Below are positions 49,906 through 59,300 of a stretch of DNA of 64,000 bases, piece by piece. A program made the translations under genes and the position numbers. The stretch is taken from the NCBI RefSeq assembly GCF_011365745.1, contig NZ_JAAOBY010000001.1:372001-436000 (forward strand), given 5' to 3'. How positions within the stretch are numbered: position 1 is the first letter of the stretch; each line of letters opens with the position of its first letter. Under the pieces are notes generated by a model. It was not told the origin of the DNA and made no database searches. It saw only the letters and a program-made list of their open reading frames with translations. This stretch comes from Flavobacterium turcicum. Its GTDB lineage: Bacteria > Bacteroidota > Bacteroidia > Flavobacteriales > Flavobacteriaceae.

Positions 49906-50265
49906 TTATCTTTTATTAAACTTCGCTTTGTAATACGTAGTGTCTTTTTCAGAGAAAACGACCCTGCGGTTGTCTTCATTTTCGAATTCTAAACTATCAT
50001 TAACCACAAATTTTACTTCTGTAAATTTATAACCGGTAACAAATGTGGTTGTTATTTGATAGGTGTTATTGGCAGTATTCAATTTCATTTCGGTAGCTTC
50101 TCCCCAAGATAATGGTTTGTCTTTTCCACGAATGGCTACGTTTTTTACATTTTTCATTTCGGATGCATCCAAAGTAAAAACAACGGTTTTTTTATAGGTT
50201 TTTTGAACGCAATTTGTCAAGAATAAAGAAAGTAAAAGTGCTAGTAATATCGTTTTAGTTTTCAT
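49906..50265 (-). CDS. Small lipoprotein with starch-binding-like fold
   Basis: A 119-residue lipoprotein. The signal ends LLSLFLTNC, with lipid Cys19. The mature part (KKTVVFTLDASEM, VAIRGKDKPLSWGEATEMKL, GYKFTEVKFVVND) looks like an immunoglobulin-like carbohydrate-binding module of the CBM20/48 kind, where aromatic residues such as Trp hold sugar. Sugar binding is inference. It is 2 nt after the DoxX gene, so co-translated. Confidence 0.72.
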   Translation of the reverse strand: MKTKTILLALLLSLFLTNCVQKTYKKTVVFTLDASEMKNVKNVAIRGKDKPLSWGEATEMKLNTANNTYQITTTFVTGYKFTEVKFVVNDSLEFENEDNRRVVFSEKDTTYYKAKFNKR

Positions 50266-50267
50266 AA

Positions 50268-50750
50268 TTAAGCTTTGTTTTTAGTTAGTAAATAATCAAT
50301 TCCAAATCGGCCTGAACCTAGTATTAAAAAGAACATCGCTACCCAAAGGAATCCCATGGCGGCAAGGCAATTCCACAATCCATTTTGTATTTGTTGCATA
50401 AATATAGCAACTAGCATGGTGCAAATTACTAAGAAAGAAGCAACACGGGTTTGAAATCCAAATAACAGTAGCAATCCGCCAACAGCTTCTGCAAAAGCGC
50501 CCATCCAAGCAAAAAAAGCTGGAGCAATGGCAAAAATCCCACCATAATTTGCCACATCACCGGGAAACCAAAAAGCGACTTCAAACAATCCTAAATTAGC
50601 ATCAACGGGTGACCAAGGCATTCCAAATTTATCGGCTCCAAAGTTAAAAGCCAGCAAGTATCCACAAACAATTCGCGGAATAGTAATAAATAGATCTTGT
50701 GACCAATGTGGTAACAAAACAGGTTTAGTGATTTTGGTAAGTAGTTTCAT
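50268..50750 (-). CDS. DoxX family membrane protein
   Basis: A 160-residue membrane protein with four predicted spans of the DoxX/DoxD type (IPRIVCGYLLAFNFGADKFG, FAWMGAFAEAVGGLLLLFGF, VASFLVICTMLVAIFM, AMGFLWVAMFFLILG). Family members have been tied to redox and stress functions but the reaction is unknown for most. It lies between the head-GIN gene (87 nt upstream) and the CBM-like lipoprotein gene (2 nt downstream). Confidence 0.88.
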   Translation of the reverse strand: MKLLTKITKPVLLPHWSQDLFITIPRIVCGYLLAFNFGADKFGMPWSPVDANLGLFEVAFWFPGDVANYGGIFAIAPAFFAWMGAFAEAVGGLLLLFGFQTRVASFLVICTMLVAIFMQQIQNGLWNCLAAMGFLWVAMFFLILGSGRFGIDYLLTKNKA

Positions 50751-50837
50751 AATGTTGTATTTTTTGATTTTCTTATTGATATTTATATTGAATTTTGAAA
50801 TTGCTATTGAACATTGCCATTGCCATTGAACTTTTCA

Positions 50838-51503
50838 TTAATTAACAATCAAATCGCCATTACCTGATTTTTTCGAATTAGAATCAAATTGGGCTTTTCC
50901 TTTGTTAATGACATCTCCGTTTCCAGTTAATTTTGCAGTAAGTTTTTCAATGACATTGGCAGTTATATTTCCGTTTCCAGTGCTTTTTAAATCAGCTTTT
51001 TTAGCAACTAGATTCTCTGCGTTTACATCGCCATTTCCAACTTTAACAATATCTAAATCATCTATCGTTCCGCTAATTTTACTTTCTCCATTTCCGGTGT
51101 TTTCTAATCTAAAATAACGACCCAAAACATTTTTCACGGTTAAATTACTGTTGCCAACGTTTTTGATGACACTTGCCTCTGGCATCGTGATTTTTATTTT
51201 TAGATTGGTATCTTCAACATACATTTTGTTGTTTTGGTTTCCTTTAAATTGAATTTTTAGCTCTTTACCTGAAACGTTTTCTAAAAAAGTCAAAAGACGT
51301 TCCAAATTGTCATCGATTGTTATAGCAATGCTCCAAGTTTTTCCAATTTCTACCTCAATAGTTCCATCTAAATCTTCAAAAGAAAGCTTGTCGAAATTTT
51401 TGTAGTTGTAATTTTTAGTGATCGTTTTTCCGGATCCTTGTAGTTGTGCGTGTGCAAAAGTTGAAGTTAATATCAACGTAATTGCCAAGATTAATTTTTT
51501 CAT
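50838..51503 (-). CDS. Exported head-GIN domain protein (DUF2807)
   Basis: A 221-residue exported protein with a signal peptide (KKLILAITLILTSTFAHAQ). The rest is a right-handed beta-helix-like DUF2807/GIN domain with many SGNGD/TGNG turns (KVGNGDVNAENLV, KSTGNGNITANV, KLTGNGDVINKG). Such domains are surface or periplasmic in Bacteroidota and have been proposed as adhesin-like. It is first of four minus-strand genes that may form an envelope operon. Confidence 0.87.
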   Translation of the reverse strand: MKKLILAITLILTSTFAHAQLQGSGKTITKNYNYKNFDKLSFEDLDGTIEVEIGKTWSIAITIDDNLERLLTFLENVSGKELKIQFKGNQNNKMYVEDTNLKIKITMPEASVIKNVGNSNLTVKNVLGRYFRLENTGNGESKISGTIDDLDIVKVGNGDVNAENLVAKKADLKSTGNGNITANVIEKLTAKLTGNGDVINKGKAQFDSNSKKSGNGDLIVN

Positions 51504-51841
51504 AATTAGTTTTTTAGTGATTAATAACAGGGCAAAGTTGCGCCATAAATCAGCACCAATCGCTTCAAATTATGATTTGAGACTAGTTTAGTTCTGCTGT
51601 GAAGTATTGTAAATGCTGACAATGTTGTTTTCAACTATTTTTTATCAAAAAACTTTGTTTTTATTCCTGATTTTGAAATACAGCTGACAAATGCACTTGA
51701 TAGGTAGAAAGCAGATCCAAATTTAACGCTTGTTGTAGGGAAACATTTTTGCAGACTATGTACTTTTATATTCAAGAGCATCTACATTTTTAAAAAGCAA
51801 AACGAAACAATAAATTCCTGAACTTTTAATAACATCGAATT
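51504..51841. other. Gene-free interval upstream of the head-GIN gene
   Basis: 338 nt with no frame that I trust. It should hold the promoter of the minus-strand envelope operon and that of the small plus-strand gene at 51842. TACTTTTA near 51760 is a one-mismatch -7 box for the latter. No repeat or hairpin stands out. Confidence 0.4.
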
Positions 51842-52015
51842 ATGAAAAGGAATTCCCTAAATGACATCAGTCACCTTGATGATTTGAACCGATTGAATGA
51901 AATAGTTTCTGATAAACGTCTCGCCAAGAGAGCCACAGAAAAAAAGAATAGACGCAACCGCCACTACGAAAAGCAATTTATAAAAAACACTATTGAACGG
52001 TTTGATGCCGAATAA
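51842..52015 (+). CDS. Small basic protein, 57 residues, unknown
   Basis: The frame ATG-TAA encodes MKRNSLNDISHLDDLNRLN and continues with a highly charged helical part containing KRAT-KKNRR-RHYEKQ. Its predicted charge pattern (acidic-amphipathic start, strongly basic centre) looks like a small nucleic-acid- or ribosome-associated protein, but this is inference. The codon use is normal for the window and the frame is uninterrupted despite AT-rich surroundings. It is convergent with the AraC-type gene, 27 nt away. Confidence 0.6.
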   Translation: MKRNSLNDISHLDDLNRLNEIVSDKRLAKRATEKKNRRNRHYEKQFIKNTIERFDAE

Positions 52016-52042
52016 GTAGTTGCTTTTTATTGGCGGAAAACC

Positions 52043-53245
52043 TTATTCGTTGGTGTATTCTTTTGGTGTTTTACCTGTGTTTTTCTTGAAAGCTCGATTA
52101 AAAGTAGCTTTCGAGTTAAAGCCGCAATCGTAAGCAATTCCTAGCAAAGTAGATTTTTTGTGTTCGCCATTTGATAAACTGATTTTAACAGCTTCAATTC
52201 TGAAATTATTGATGTAATCATTAAAGTTCATTTGAAACCCTTGATTGATCGTTTTAGAAATAACAGAAGCGTTAGTTTCTAATTTTTTTGCCAAATCGGT
52301 AAGCGTTAATTCAGGATTTTGATAGAGTTTTTCAGCTTGAATTAAGGTTTCTATCTTAGATTTCCAATGTTCCGTTTCGGGCGAAACAGTCTCTTCTACA
52401 GTCTCATACTGAATGTCAATGCTCGTTTCCAAATTACCTGCACTGCTGCTGTCCAATAAAAGAATAGGACTTTTGTCAAAAAAAGACATTTTAAACGGTA
52501 TCGTAGCATTTGTAGGATTAGAATATCCCGTAATGGCAATGTAGTACATCACAATCGAAAAGGAAAGATAAAACCACCAACTGCCTTGATACGATTTCAT
52601 TTCTGGTAAAAAGTATTCAACACCATCAAAAACAAGTGGTAAAAGCAACATCACTAAAAAAGCAATCAAATACGTTTGAATCCATTTAAACAAAACCGAA
52701 TCGGCATAACTCACCACCTGAAACATGAGTCTTTTGTAAACATTATAATATCGAATACTCAATATAAAATATACAATCATCGAGAGCAAACCTAGTTTTT
52801 GGTACCATTCCTCAAAGTCTTTGTCCATTCCGTTTTCGTAAAAATAATAGTCGCCAAAAATGAATTTGTCGTAAATCCAAGTAGCAATAATGTAAATAAG
52901 ATACAGCAATCCTGGCAGAATATGTATTGCCTCTTTTTTCGAAAATTTGAATGAGGGATTCAGTAAACTTTGGGTGTAAAAAAAGATGATAGGGCCTATC
53001 CATAAAAGGTGTTGAAAAGGAGTGTAAAATAAAATATCACGATAGGGTTGATTGTCATACCAGCCCGCAAAACCAAGCATCCACGGTGCAATATAGAGGC
53101 TACACAGAAAAATGAAAAAACTCAGCCAATAATTCGATTTATTGTCGGTTTTAATAGCTTTTATAAGTAACAAAACGCTGTAAACAATTCCTTGAGTAAA
53201 CGAAATAAGTAAAACGGAACTGTAAAATCCAAATTGAAAAAGCAT
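52043..53245 (-). CDS. Membrane-anchored AraC-family regulator
   Basis: A 400-residue regulator. The N-terminal 240 residues contain seven or so membrane spans (for example LLISFTQGIVYSVLLLI, YWLSFFIFLCSLYIAPWML, YLIAFLVMLLLPLVFDG). A linker leads to a C-terminal AraC DNA-binding domain with two helix-turn-helices (LTDLAKKLETNASVISKTINQ; SKSTLLGIAYDCGFNSKATFNRAFKKNTGKTPKEY). This membrane-plus-AraC layout is common in Bacteroidota. The signal sensed is unknown. The adjacent head-GIN/DoxX operon is one possible target by position only. Confidence 0.88.
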   Translation of the reverse strand: MLFQFGFYSSVLLISFTQGIVYSVLLLIKAIKTDNKSNYWLSFFIFLCSLYIAPWMLGFAGWYDNQPYRDILFYTPFQHLLWIGPIIFFYTQSLLNPSFKFSKKEAIHILPGLLYLIYIIATWIYDKFIFGDYYFYENGMDKDFEEWYQKLGLLSMIVYFILSIRYYNVYKRLMFQVVSYADSVLFKWIQTYLIAFLVMLLLPLVFDGVEYFLPEMKSYQGSWWFYLSFSIVMYYIAITGYSNPTNATIPFKMSFFDKSPILLLDSSSAGNLETSIDIQYETVEETVSPETEHWKSKIETLIQAEKLYQNPELTLTDLAKKLETNASVISKTINQGFQMNFNDYINNFRIEAVKISLSNGEHKKSTLLGIAYDCGFNSKATFNRAFKKNTGKTPKEYTNE

Positions 53246-53359
53246 CTTGTAGTTTTCGTAAAAATAATTATTTTTTGTAGACCAATGTCATAATTTTTCA
53301 AGTATGACTTCTTGTGTCTTAATCTCTTGATAGTTCCAAAATTATCGGTCTAATTTTTT

Positions 53360-53367
53360 TATCTTTG
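53360..53367 (+). promoter_or_regulatory. -7 promoter box for dus
   Basis: TATCTTTG matches TAnnTTTG and lies 17 nt before the TTG start codon, supporting that start. Confidence 0.5.
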
Positions 53368-53384
53368 CAAAAAAATAAAACATC

Positions 53385-54380
53385 TTGATTAAAATAGGCG
53401 ACCATATTGTTTTACCGGATTTTCCCTTACTTCTTGCTCCAATGGAAGATGTGAGCGATCCGCCGTTTCGTAGATTGTGCAAAATGCATGGTGCTGATAT
53501 GATGTACTCTGAATTTATTTCTTCCGAAGGATTGATTCGTGACGCCATCAAAAGTCGCATGAAATTGGATATTTTTGATTACGAGCGCCCTGTGGGAATC
53601 CAGATTTTTGGTGGCGACGAAGAGGCAATGGCACTTTCTTCTAAAATTGTTTCTACTGTAAATCCAGATCTTATTGATATCAATTTTGGTTGTCCTGTTA
53701 AAAAAGTCGTTTGCAAAGGAGCTGGTGCTGGTGTTTTAAAAGATGTTGATTTGATGATTCGGTTGACCAAAGCTGTTATTGATAGCACTCATTTACCTGT
53801 AACAGTTAAAACGCGTTTGGGTTGGGATGATAATTCTATCAATATCGATGAGGTTGCAGAACGTTTGCAAGACATTGGTGTTGCCGCATTGAGCATTCAC
53901 GCTAGAACGCGCGCCCAAATGTACAAAGGTCACTCCGATTGGTCACACATTGCCCGAGTAAAGAATAATCCTAGAATCACAATGCCAATTTTTGGAAATG
54001 GCGATATTGATTCTCCGGAGAAAGCATTACAGTATAAAAATGAATACGGCATTGACGGAATCATGATTGGTCGTGCTGCGATTGGTTATCCGTGGATTTT
54101 TGATGAAATAAAACATTACTTCAAAACAGGAGAACATTTGGCAAAACCTACCGTTATTGATCGTGTAGAGGCCGTGCGTAATCACCTTACTTGGGCTATG
54201 GACTGGAAAGGCGAACGATTAGGAATTGTGGAAACACGTCCGCATTACACCAATTATTTTAAAGGAATCCATTCTTTTAAAACCCACAAACAAAAATTAG
54301 TAACCCTCGATCGCCCCGAGGAGCTTTTTGCAGCCTTAGATGAAATTCAGGATGCTTATGTGGGGTACGAGGTGGTTTAG
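53385..54380 (+). CDS. dusB: tRNA-dihydrouridine synthase, TTG start
   Basis: A flavoenzyme that reduces uridines in the tRNA D-loop. The protein has 331 residues. TTG is the only start that keeps the N-terminal strand before LLLAPMEDVSDPPFRRL. The family block DINFGCPVKKVVCKGAGAGVL holds the catalytic Cys; SIHARTRAQMYKG and GIMIGRAAIGYPWIF bind FMN. The DusB assignment is the usual one for Bacteroidota, but the exact tRNA position is not decided. A -7 box 17 nt upstream supports the start. Convergent with the FtsX-like gene. Confidence 0.93.
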   Translation: MIKIGDHIVLPDFPLLLAPMEDVSDPPFRRLCKMHGADMMYSEFISSEGLIRDAIKSRMKLDIFDYERPVGIQIFGGDEEAMALSSKIVSTVNPDLIDINFGCPVKKVVCKGAGAGVLKDVDLMIRLTKAVIDSTHLPVTVKTRLGWDDNSINIDEVAERLQDIGVAALSIHARTRAQMYKGHSDWSHIARVKNNPRITMPIFGNGDIDSPEKALQYKNEYGIDGIMIGRAAIGYPWIFDEIKHYFKTGEHLAKPTVIDRVEAVRNHLTWAMDWKGERLGIVETRPHYTNYFKGIHSFKTHKQKLVTLDRPEELFAALDEIQDAYVGYEVV

Positions 54381-54494
54381 TAATTACTGTCAAGATAACC
54401 CGAACTATATCAAATAGGCGAAGCAATTCCGCTAATTTGCACCAATTAATTCGTGTAAATTAGTGGAATTCGTGTTTTATTTTAAAAGGGAAAA

Positions 54495-55694
54495 CTATTC
54501 CAACAAAGATTTGCTCACGCGACTACTAGCAATAAGTGAGGCTAGAAAACCAAGTATAACAATTGTTGTCATCACAATGGCAACATTTTCAAATGAAAAA
54601 ACAACAGGATAAGCCAAACTTTCTGTAAGCATAATCCATTGAAAATGCTCTTGAAGCAACACGATTACAATTCCTAAAAACAATCCTAAAACACCTCCAA
54701 ATACACTCAGTAAGGTACCTTGTAGCAAGAATATTTTACGTAGATCTTGAATAGGAGTACCCAAATTGTACAAGGTTTTCAAGTTGGCTTTTTTATCCAA
54801 AATCATCATAATCAAGGCGCCAACCAAATTAAATAAAGCGACCACAATAACTAAGGTAAAAATCAAGTACACTGCAATATTCTCCGTGTTGAGCATTTTA
54901 TAAAGCGAGGCGTTCAGCTGCGCTCTGTTTTTTATGGTAACGGTATTTTTAAAAATGGTTTGCAACTGCTCGTTAATAACTGCTTCATCAGCGTTGGGGG
55001 CTAATTTGAGTTCTATTCCTGAAACTTTATTGGTAGGATAACCCAATAATTCTTGCGCCAAACCCAAATCGGCAAAAACATATTTCGAGTCTAATTCTTC
55101 GTTGATAGCATAAATTCCAACCGGAATTAAATCCGATTTGTTAAAGGCTTGCTCCAAGTTGTCAATCGTTCCTCGACCAGGCTTTGGAACTAAAACCTCA
55201 AGCTGTCGGTTAAAGTCCAGCAAACCCATCGAAAATTTTTGAGCTATGCCATAACCCACCACTACTTGGTACGTATCAGGTTGCAGCCATTGTCCGTTAT
55301 ATAATTTTGATTCAATGGCGTTGACCTTGCTGTAGTTGGGGTCAACACCTTTTAGGTAAGTCACTTCTTGCTTGCCATCAAAGGTAAACAATACGCGTTC
55401 TTCAATAATTTTGGTAAACGATACCACGCCAGCAACAGTCTTAATTTGCTGCTCTTGTTGCGGGCTCACCACAAACGATTTCCCCTTGGTACTGCTAATT
55501 TTTAAATCAGGGTCAATCTCATTCGTAAACGACAAACTAAATACTTTTAAACCGCTAAATACTGAAAGTACTACAAACAAGGCCATAGCGCCCACAATAA
55601 TACCCAAACTCGCAATGCGGTTTATAATATTGATGGCATTATTTTTACTGTTACTTTTAAGGTAACGCGTGGCTATGTACAGCGGAAAATTCAA
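54495..55694 (-). CDS. FtsX-like permease (LolC/E-type)
   Basis: A 399-residue inner-membrane permease with the type VII ABC layout: one N-terminal span (IINRIASLGIIVGAMALFVVLSVFSGL), a large periplasmic domain (about 45-265), then three C-terminal spans (AVYLIFTLVIVVALFNLVGALIM, LLSVFGGVLGLFLGIVIVLL, VAIVMTTIVILGFLASLIAS). It resembles LolC/LolE of lipoprotein release, but no ATPase gene is next to it. It is 3 nt after rbfA and so co-transcribed, an order common in flavobacteria as I recall. Confidence 0.9.
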   Translation of the reverse strand: MNFPLYIATRYLKSNSKNNAINIINRIASLGIIVGAMALFVVLSVFSGLKVFSLSFTNEIDPDLKISSTKGKSFVVSPQQEQQIKTVAGVVSFTKIIEERVLFTFDGKQEVTYLKGVDPNYSKVNAIESKLYNGQWLQPDTYQVVVGYGIAQKFSMGLLDFNRQLEVLVPKPGRGTIDNLEQAFNKSDLIPVGIYAINEELDSKYVFADLGLAQELLGYPTNKVSGIELKLAPNADEAVINEQLQTIFKNTVTIKNRAQLNASLYKMLNTENIAVYLIFTLVIVVALFNLVGALIMMILDKKANLKTLYNLGTPIQDLRKIFLLQGTLLSVFGGVLGLFLGIVIVLLQEHFQWIMLTESLAYPVVFSFENVAIVMTTIVILGFLASLIASSRVSKSLLE

Positions 55695-55697
55695 GGA

Positions 55698-56090
55698 TTA
55701 TTGGAATCTGCGTTTGTCTAGTAAATCTCTGTTCTCAATAGGATTGTCTCTGTTGGCAAGCGCATTGTCAATTTTTTCAATGTAATCTAATGAGTCGTCA
55801 ATAAAGAAAACCAAATTAGGCACCTTACGCAATTGCAGGCGTACACGTTGCGATAAATCGTGTTTAATATTTTTTGAATTTGATTTTACAGCTTCTAAAA
55901 TCTCTTGCGCTTTGTCCTGAGGAAAAACACTCAAATGCACCGTAGCAACTGATAAATCAGTAGTTACAGCAACTTTAGATACCGAGATCACCAAGTTAGA
56001 AACGCCGTTTTTTCTCACTTCACCTTGCAGGATATCCACCAAATCTTTTTGGATGACCCCGCCTATTTTTTTCTGTCTATTTGTTTCCAT
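55698..56090 (-). CDS. rbfA: Ribosome-binding factor A
   Basis: A KH-fold factor of 130 residues that helps 30S maturation at the 16S rRNA 5' end. N-terminal KKIGGVIQKDLVDILQ, central VSKVAVTTDLSVATVHLSVF and C-terminal RLQLRKVPNLVFFIDDSLDYIEKID match the family. It is the first gene of a two-gene unit with the FtsX-like permease, 3 nt apart. A dispersed element lies upstream of its start at 56172-56265. Confidence 0.95.
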   Translation of the reverse strand: METNRQKKIGGVIQKDLVDILQGEVRKNGVSNLVISVSKVAVTTDLSVATVHLSVFPQDKAQEILEAVKSNSKNIKHDLSQRVRLQLRKVPNLVFFIDDSLDYIEKIDNALANRDNPIENRDLLDKRRFQ

Positions 56091-56171
56091 GCTGCAAAAA
56101 TACTACTTTTAAGGTTTATCCCGAAGTTTCAACTCAAAATTAAAATGTAACCCTCTTACAGCGCAATTTTT

Positions 56172-56265
56172 AGGAGCTGTTTCCCGCTTTTCATTACAAT
56201 CTTTCCTGCTCTGCTAGCGCGCCGCAGTAAAGGATTTTCATTGCAATCGGGGCTAGGGAGTGCGT
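56172..56265 (+). repeat. Dispersed intergenic element, copy 5
   Basis: It begins AGGAGCTGTTTCCCGCTTTTC and ends TTTTCATTGCAATCGGGGCTAGGG, with the inner arms ATCTTTCCTGC/GCAGTAAAGGAT. It lies between the divergent rbfA and addA genes. Confidence 0.8.
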
Positions 56266-56322
56266 AAATGAAGTTCTTAATTTCAGGTAAAGATAGTAGA
56301 TAATCCAAAAGCAAAATTCAAG

Positions 56323-59300
56323 ATGCAAAGACCATCCTTTTCTATATACGACGCCTCAGCAGGTTCCGGAAAAACCTATGCACTTGTCAAAGAATACCTG
56401 AAAATCATTCTTACAGCACACAAAAACGATGCGTACCGGCATATTTTGGCGATCACTTTTACCAATAAAGCCGTACACGAAATGAAGTCGCGTATTGTGG
56501 GTAGCTTGTCTGAATTTGCCAAAGACGAACCAAGCGATAAAGCGCATGATTTAATGCTTGATTTAGCGGCGGCTACCCAATTATCAGTCATTCAAATAAA
56601 AGTAAAATCGCAACAAATCATCAAGCACATTATTCATAATTATGCGGCTTTTGATATTTCAACCATTGACAAATTCACTCACAAGGTAATTCGAGCTTTT
56701 GCGCACGATTTGAATTTGCCCATGACTTTTGAAGTTACTTTGGATACCGAAAATCTATTGATAGAAGCGGTAGATGCCATCATTGCACAAGCCGGTGAAG
56801 ATGAGACTTTGACCAAATTGCTCATCGATTTCACTATGGAAAAAACCGATGATGATAAATCTTGGGACATTTCACGAGAAATTCTCGACACAGGTAAATT
56901 GGTACTGAATGAGAACAACCGAAATGAAATTACACATTTTCAAGACAAATCGATTGCTGAGTTTGTAGCTATAAAAAACAAATTAGATAAAACCTGCAAG
57001 GAGCTAGAAAAGGAAACGGTTGTTTTTGCAGAAGAAATAGTAGCATTAATTGATAAAAATGGTATTGATGTAAAGTCCTTTTCCAGACTTACTTTCCCCA
57101 ATCATATTGCAAGTATTCAGCAAGGAAAATTCAATCCTAAAAATAAAATGTTTCGTGAGTTTGATGATATTGCCATCAATAAAACAGCCAAAGATCGTGA
57201 TCTAATTGAAAGTTTGCTTCCGCAAATGCTGGATCAATTAAAAACGATTTATGGAACTTTCGAGAAAATAAATTTTTACAAAGCCTTTCTCAAAAATATT
57301 ACACCACTTTCCTTGCTGAATACCGTCAGTAACGAATTGGCCAAAATCCAAGAAGAGCAAAATGTGTTGTCTATTTCTGAGTTCAATGCCATCATTCACC
57401 GTGAAATTCAAAACCAACCTGCTCCTTTTATATATGAGCGATTGGGCGAGCGCTACCGTCATTTTTTTATCGATGAGTTTCAGGATACTTCCGAAATGCA
57501 ATGGCAAAATTTGATTCCATTAATTGACAATGCACTTGCGGGTCAAGATGATTATGGTGTAAAAGGAACGCTAATGATTGTGGGTGATCCTAAGCAATCT
57601 ATTTATCGCTGGCGCGGAGGAAAAGCAGAGCAATTTATCGAATTGAGTAAGGACAATAATCCGTTTAGCAATCCGGATAAAGTTTTGGAACATTTAGATA
57701 AAAACTACCGTTCTTATTCGCAAGTTATCGAGTTCAATAATGCCTTCTTCAAGTTAATTGCAAACCATTTTGATCAACCTGATTACCGCGACTTATACGA
57801 AAATCATAGCAGTCAAAAAACAAATGATAAAAAAGGAGGTTTTGTAAGCATCGCTTTTATCGCCAATGTAGATAAAAAATCAGCAGACGCTGAGGAAAGT
57901 AGCGACGGAGAAGTTCTTGAGAAAGCCGATTTGTATCTTGAAGCTACTTTGACAACCATTCAAAAAGTGTTGCAAGAAGGATTTGAGTACAAAGATATCG
58001 TGCTACTTACCCGTAAACGTGACCAAGGTATTGCCATTGCTAATTATTTAACAGAGAAAAAAATACCGTTATTATCATCAGAAACCTTGATGATTCAAAA
58101 TGCAACCGAGGTGCAACTCATTATTCACTTGTTGAAATACCTTAAAAACAGTGCCGACTTAGAGGCGAAAGCACATTTTTTATATCACATAGGATTAAAT
58201 AGTCAAACGGAATTACCGGTTCACGATTTCATCGCGCAAGGCATGGCGCTCAAGCAAGAAGCTGATTTTGAAAAATGGTTATTGCAATGCAATATAGCGT
58301 TGTCGTTTCAAAATATTCGTAAAAAATCGCTGTACGAAGCTGTAGAAGTAATCATTGCTAAGTTTTTGCATTCTCAAAAAAGCAATGCTTATGTACAATA
58401 CTTTTTGGATATTGTTCTTGAACGTGACGTGCGCAATCAAGCCGGCATTGCTGATTTTGTAAGTTTCTGGGAAAAGAGCGGTCACAAATATAGCATTCCG
58501 TCGCCCGAAGGTACGAACGCGGTCCGTATTATGACCATTCACAAATCAAAAGGATTAGAGTTTCCGGTGGTAATTTTTCCTTTCGCAGAAGAAGATTACA
58601 GTCGAAAACCCAAAGATAAATTATGGCTCAATGCCGCTGAAGAAGATTTTGGAATTCCAAAAGTGCTGATTGATAATAGTAGCAGTGTAGAAGGTTTTGG
58701 AGAGGAAGCCGCCGAAGTATATCAGCAAAAAAAACAAGAAGAACTACTGGATAATGTTAACGTACTTTATGTGGCGTTAACTAGGGCCGAGGAGCAGTTG
58801 TATGTGATTTCGAATATGAATTTAAGTTCGAAAGGCGAGTTGCCAAAAAACAATATGTGTACCTTTTTTATAGAGTACCTACAAGCAAATGACGGGTTTG
58901 ATGAAAATCAATTTCTTTATGAATCTGGAAATTCAAAACGGCTATCAAAGGCCAAACCACATGTAGATAGCTCGCGTGTGATTCCGTTTGTGCAGGAAGT
59001 TTTAAATCCTAAAAATATAAAAATTGCACAACGCGAAGCCTTGATGTGGGGTACTCAGCAACAAGAAGCTATTGAGTACGGGAACTTAATTCATGAGGTG
59101 CTTTCCTTTGTAAAAACCTACGATGAGGTCGATGTGGCGATCACCAAAGCAATTGAAAGCGGAATGATCGCCATAACCCAACAAGAAACCGTTCGTACCA
59201 GTTTGCAGGAAATTGTGAGCCATCACGAACTAGCCGCTTGTTTTGCTAAAGGCAATACGGTTCTTAATGAGCAAACCATCATTCAAAAAGAAGGCGGCAC

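Noticed and set aside
54430-54485. Short motif aattcgtgtaaattagtgg between dusB and the FtsX-like gene
   Set aside because: It resembles common flavobacterial intergenic debris, but with one copy in this window I cannot support a repeat call.
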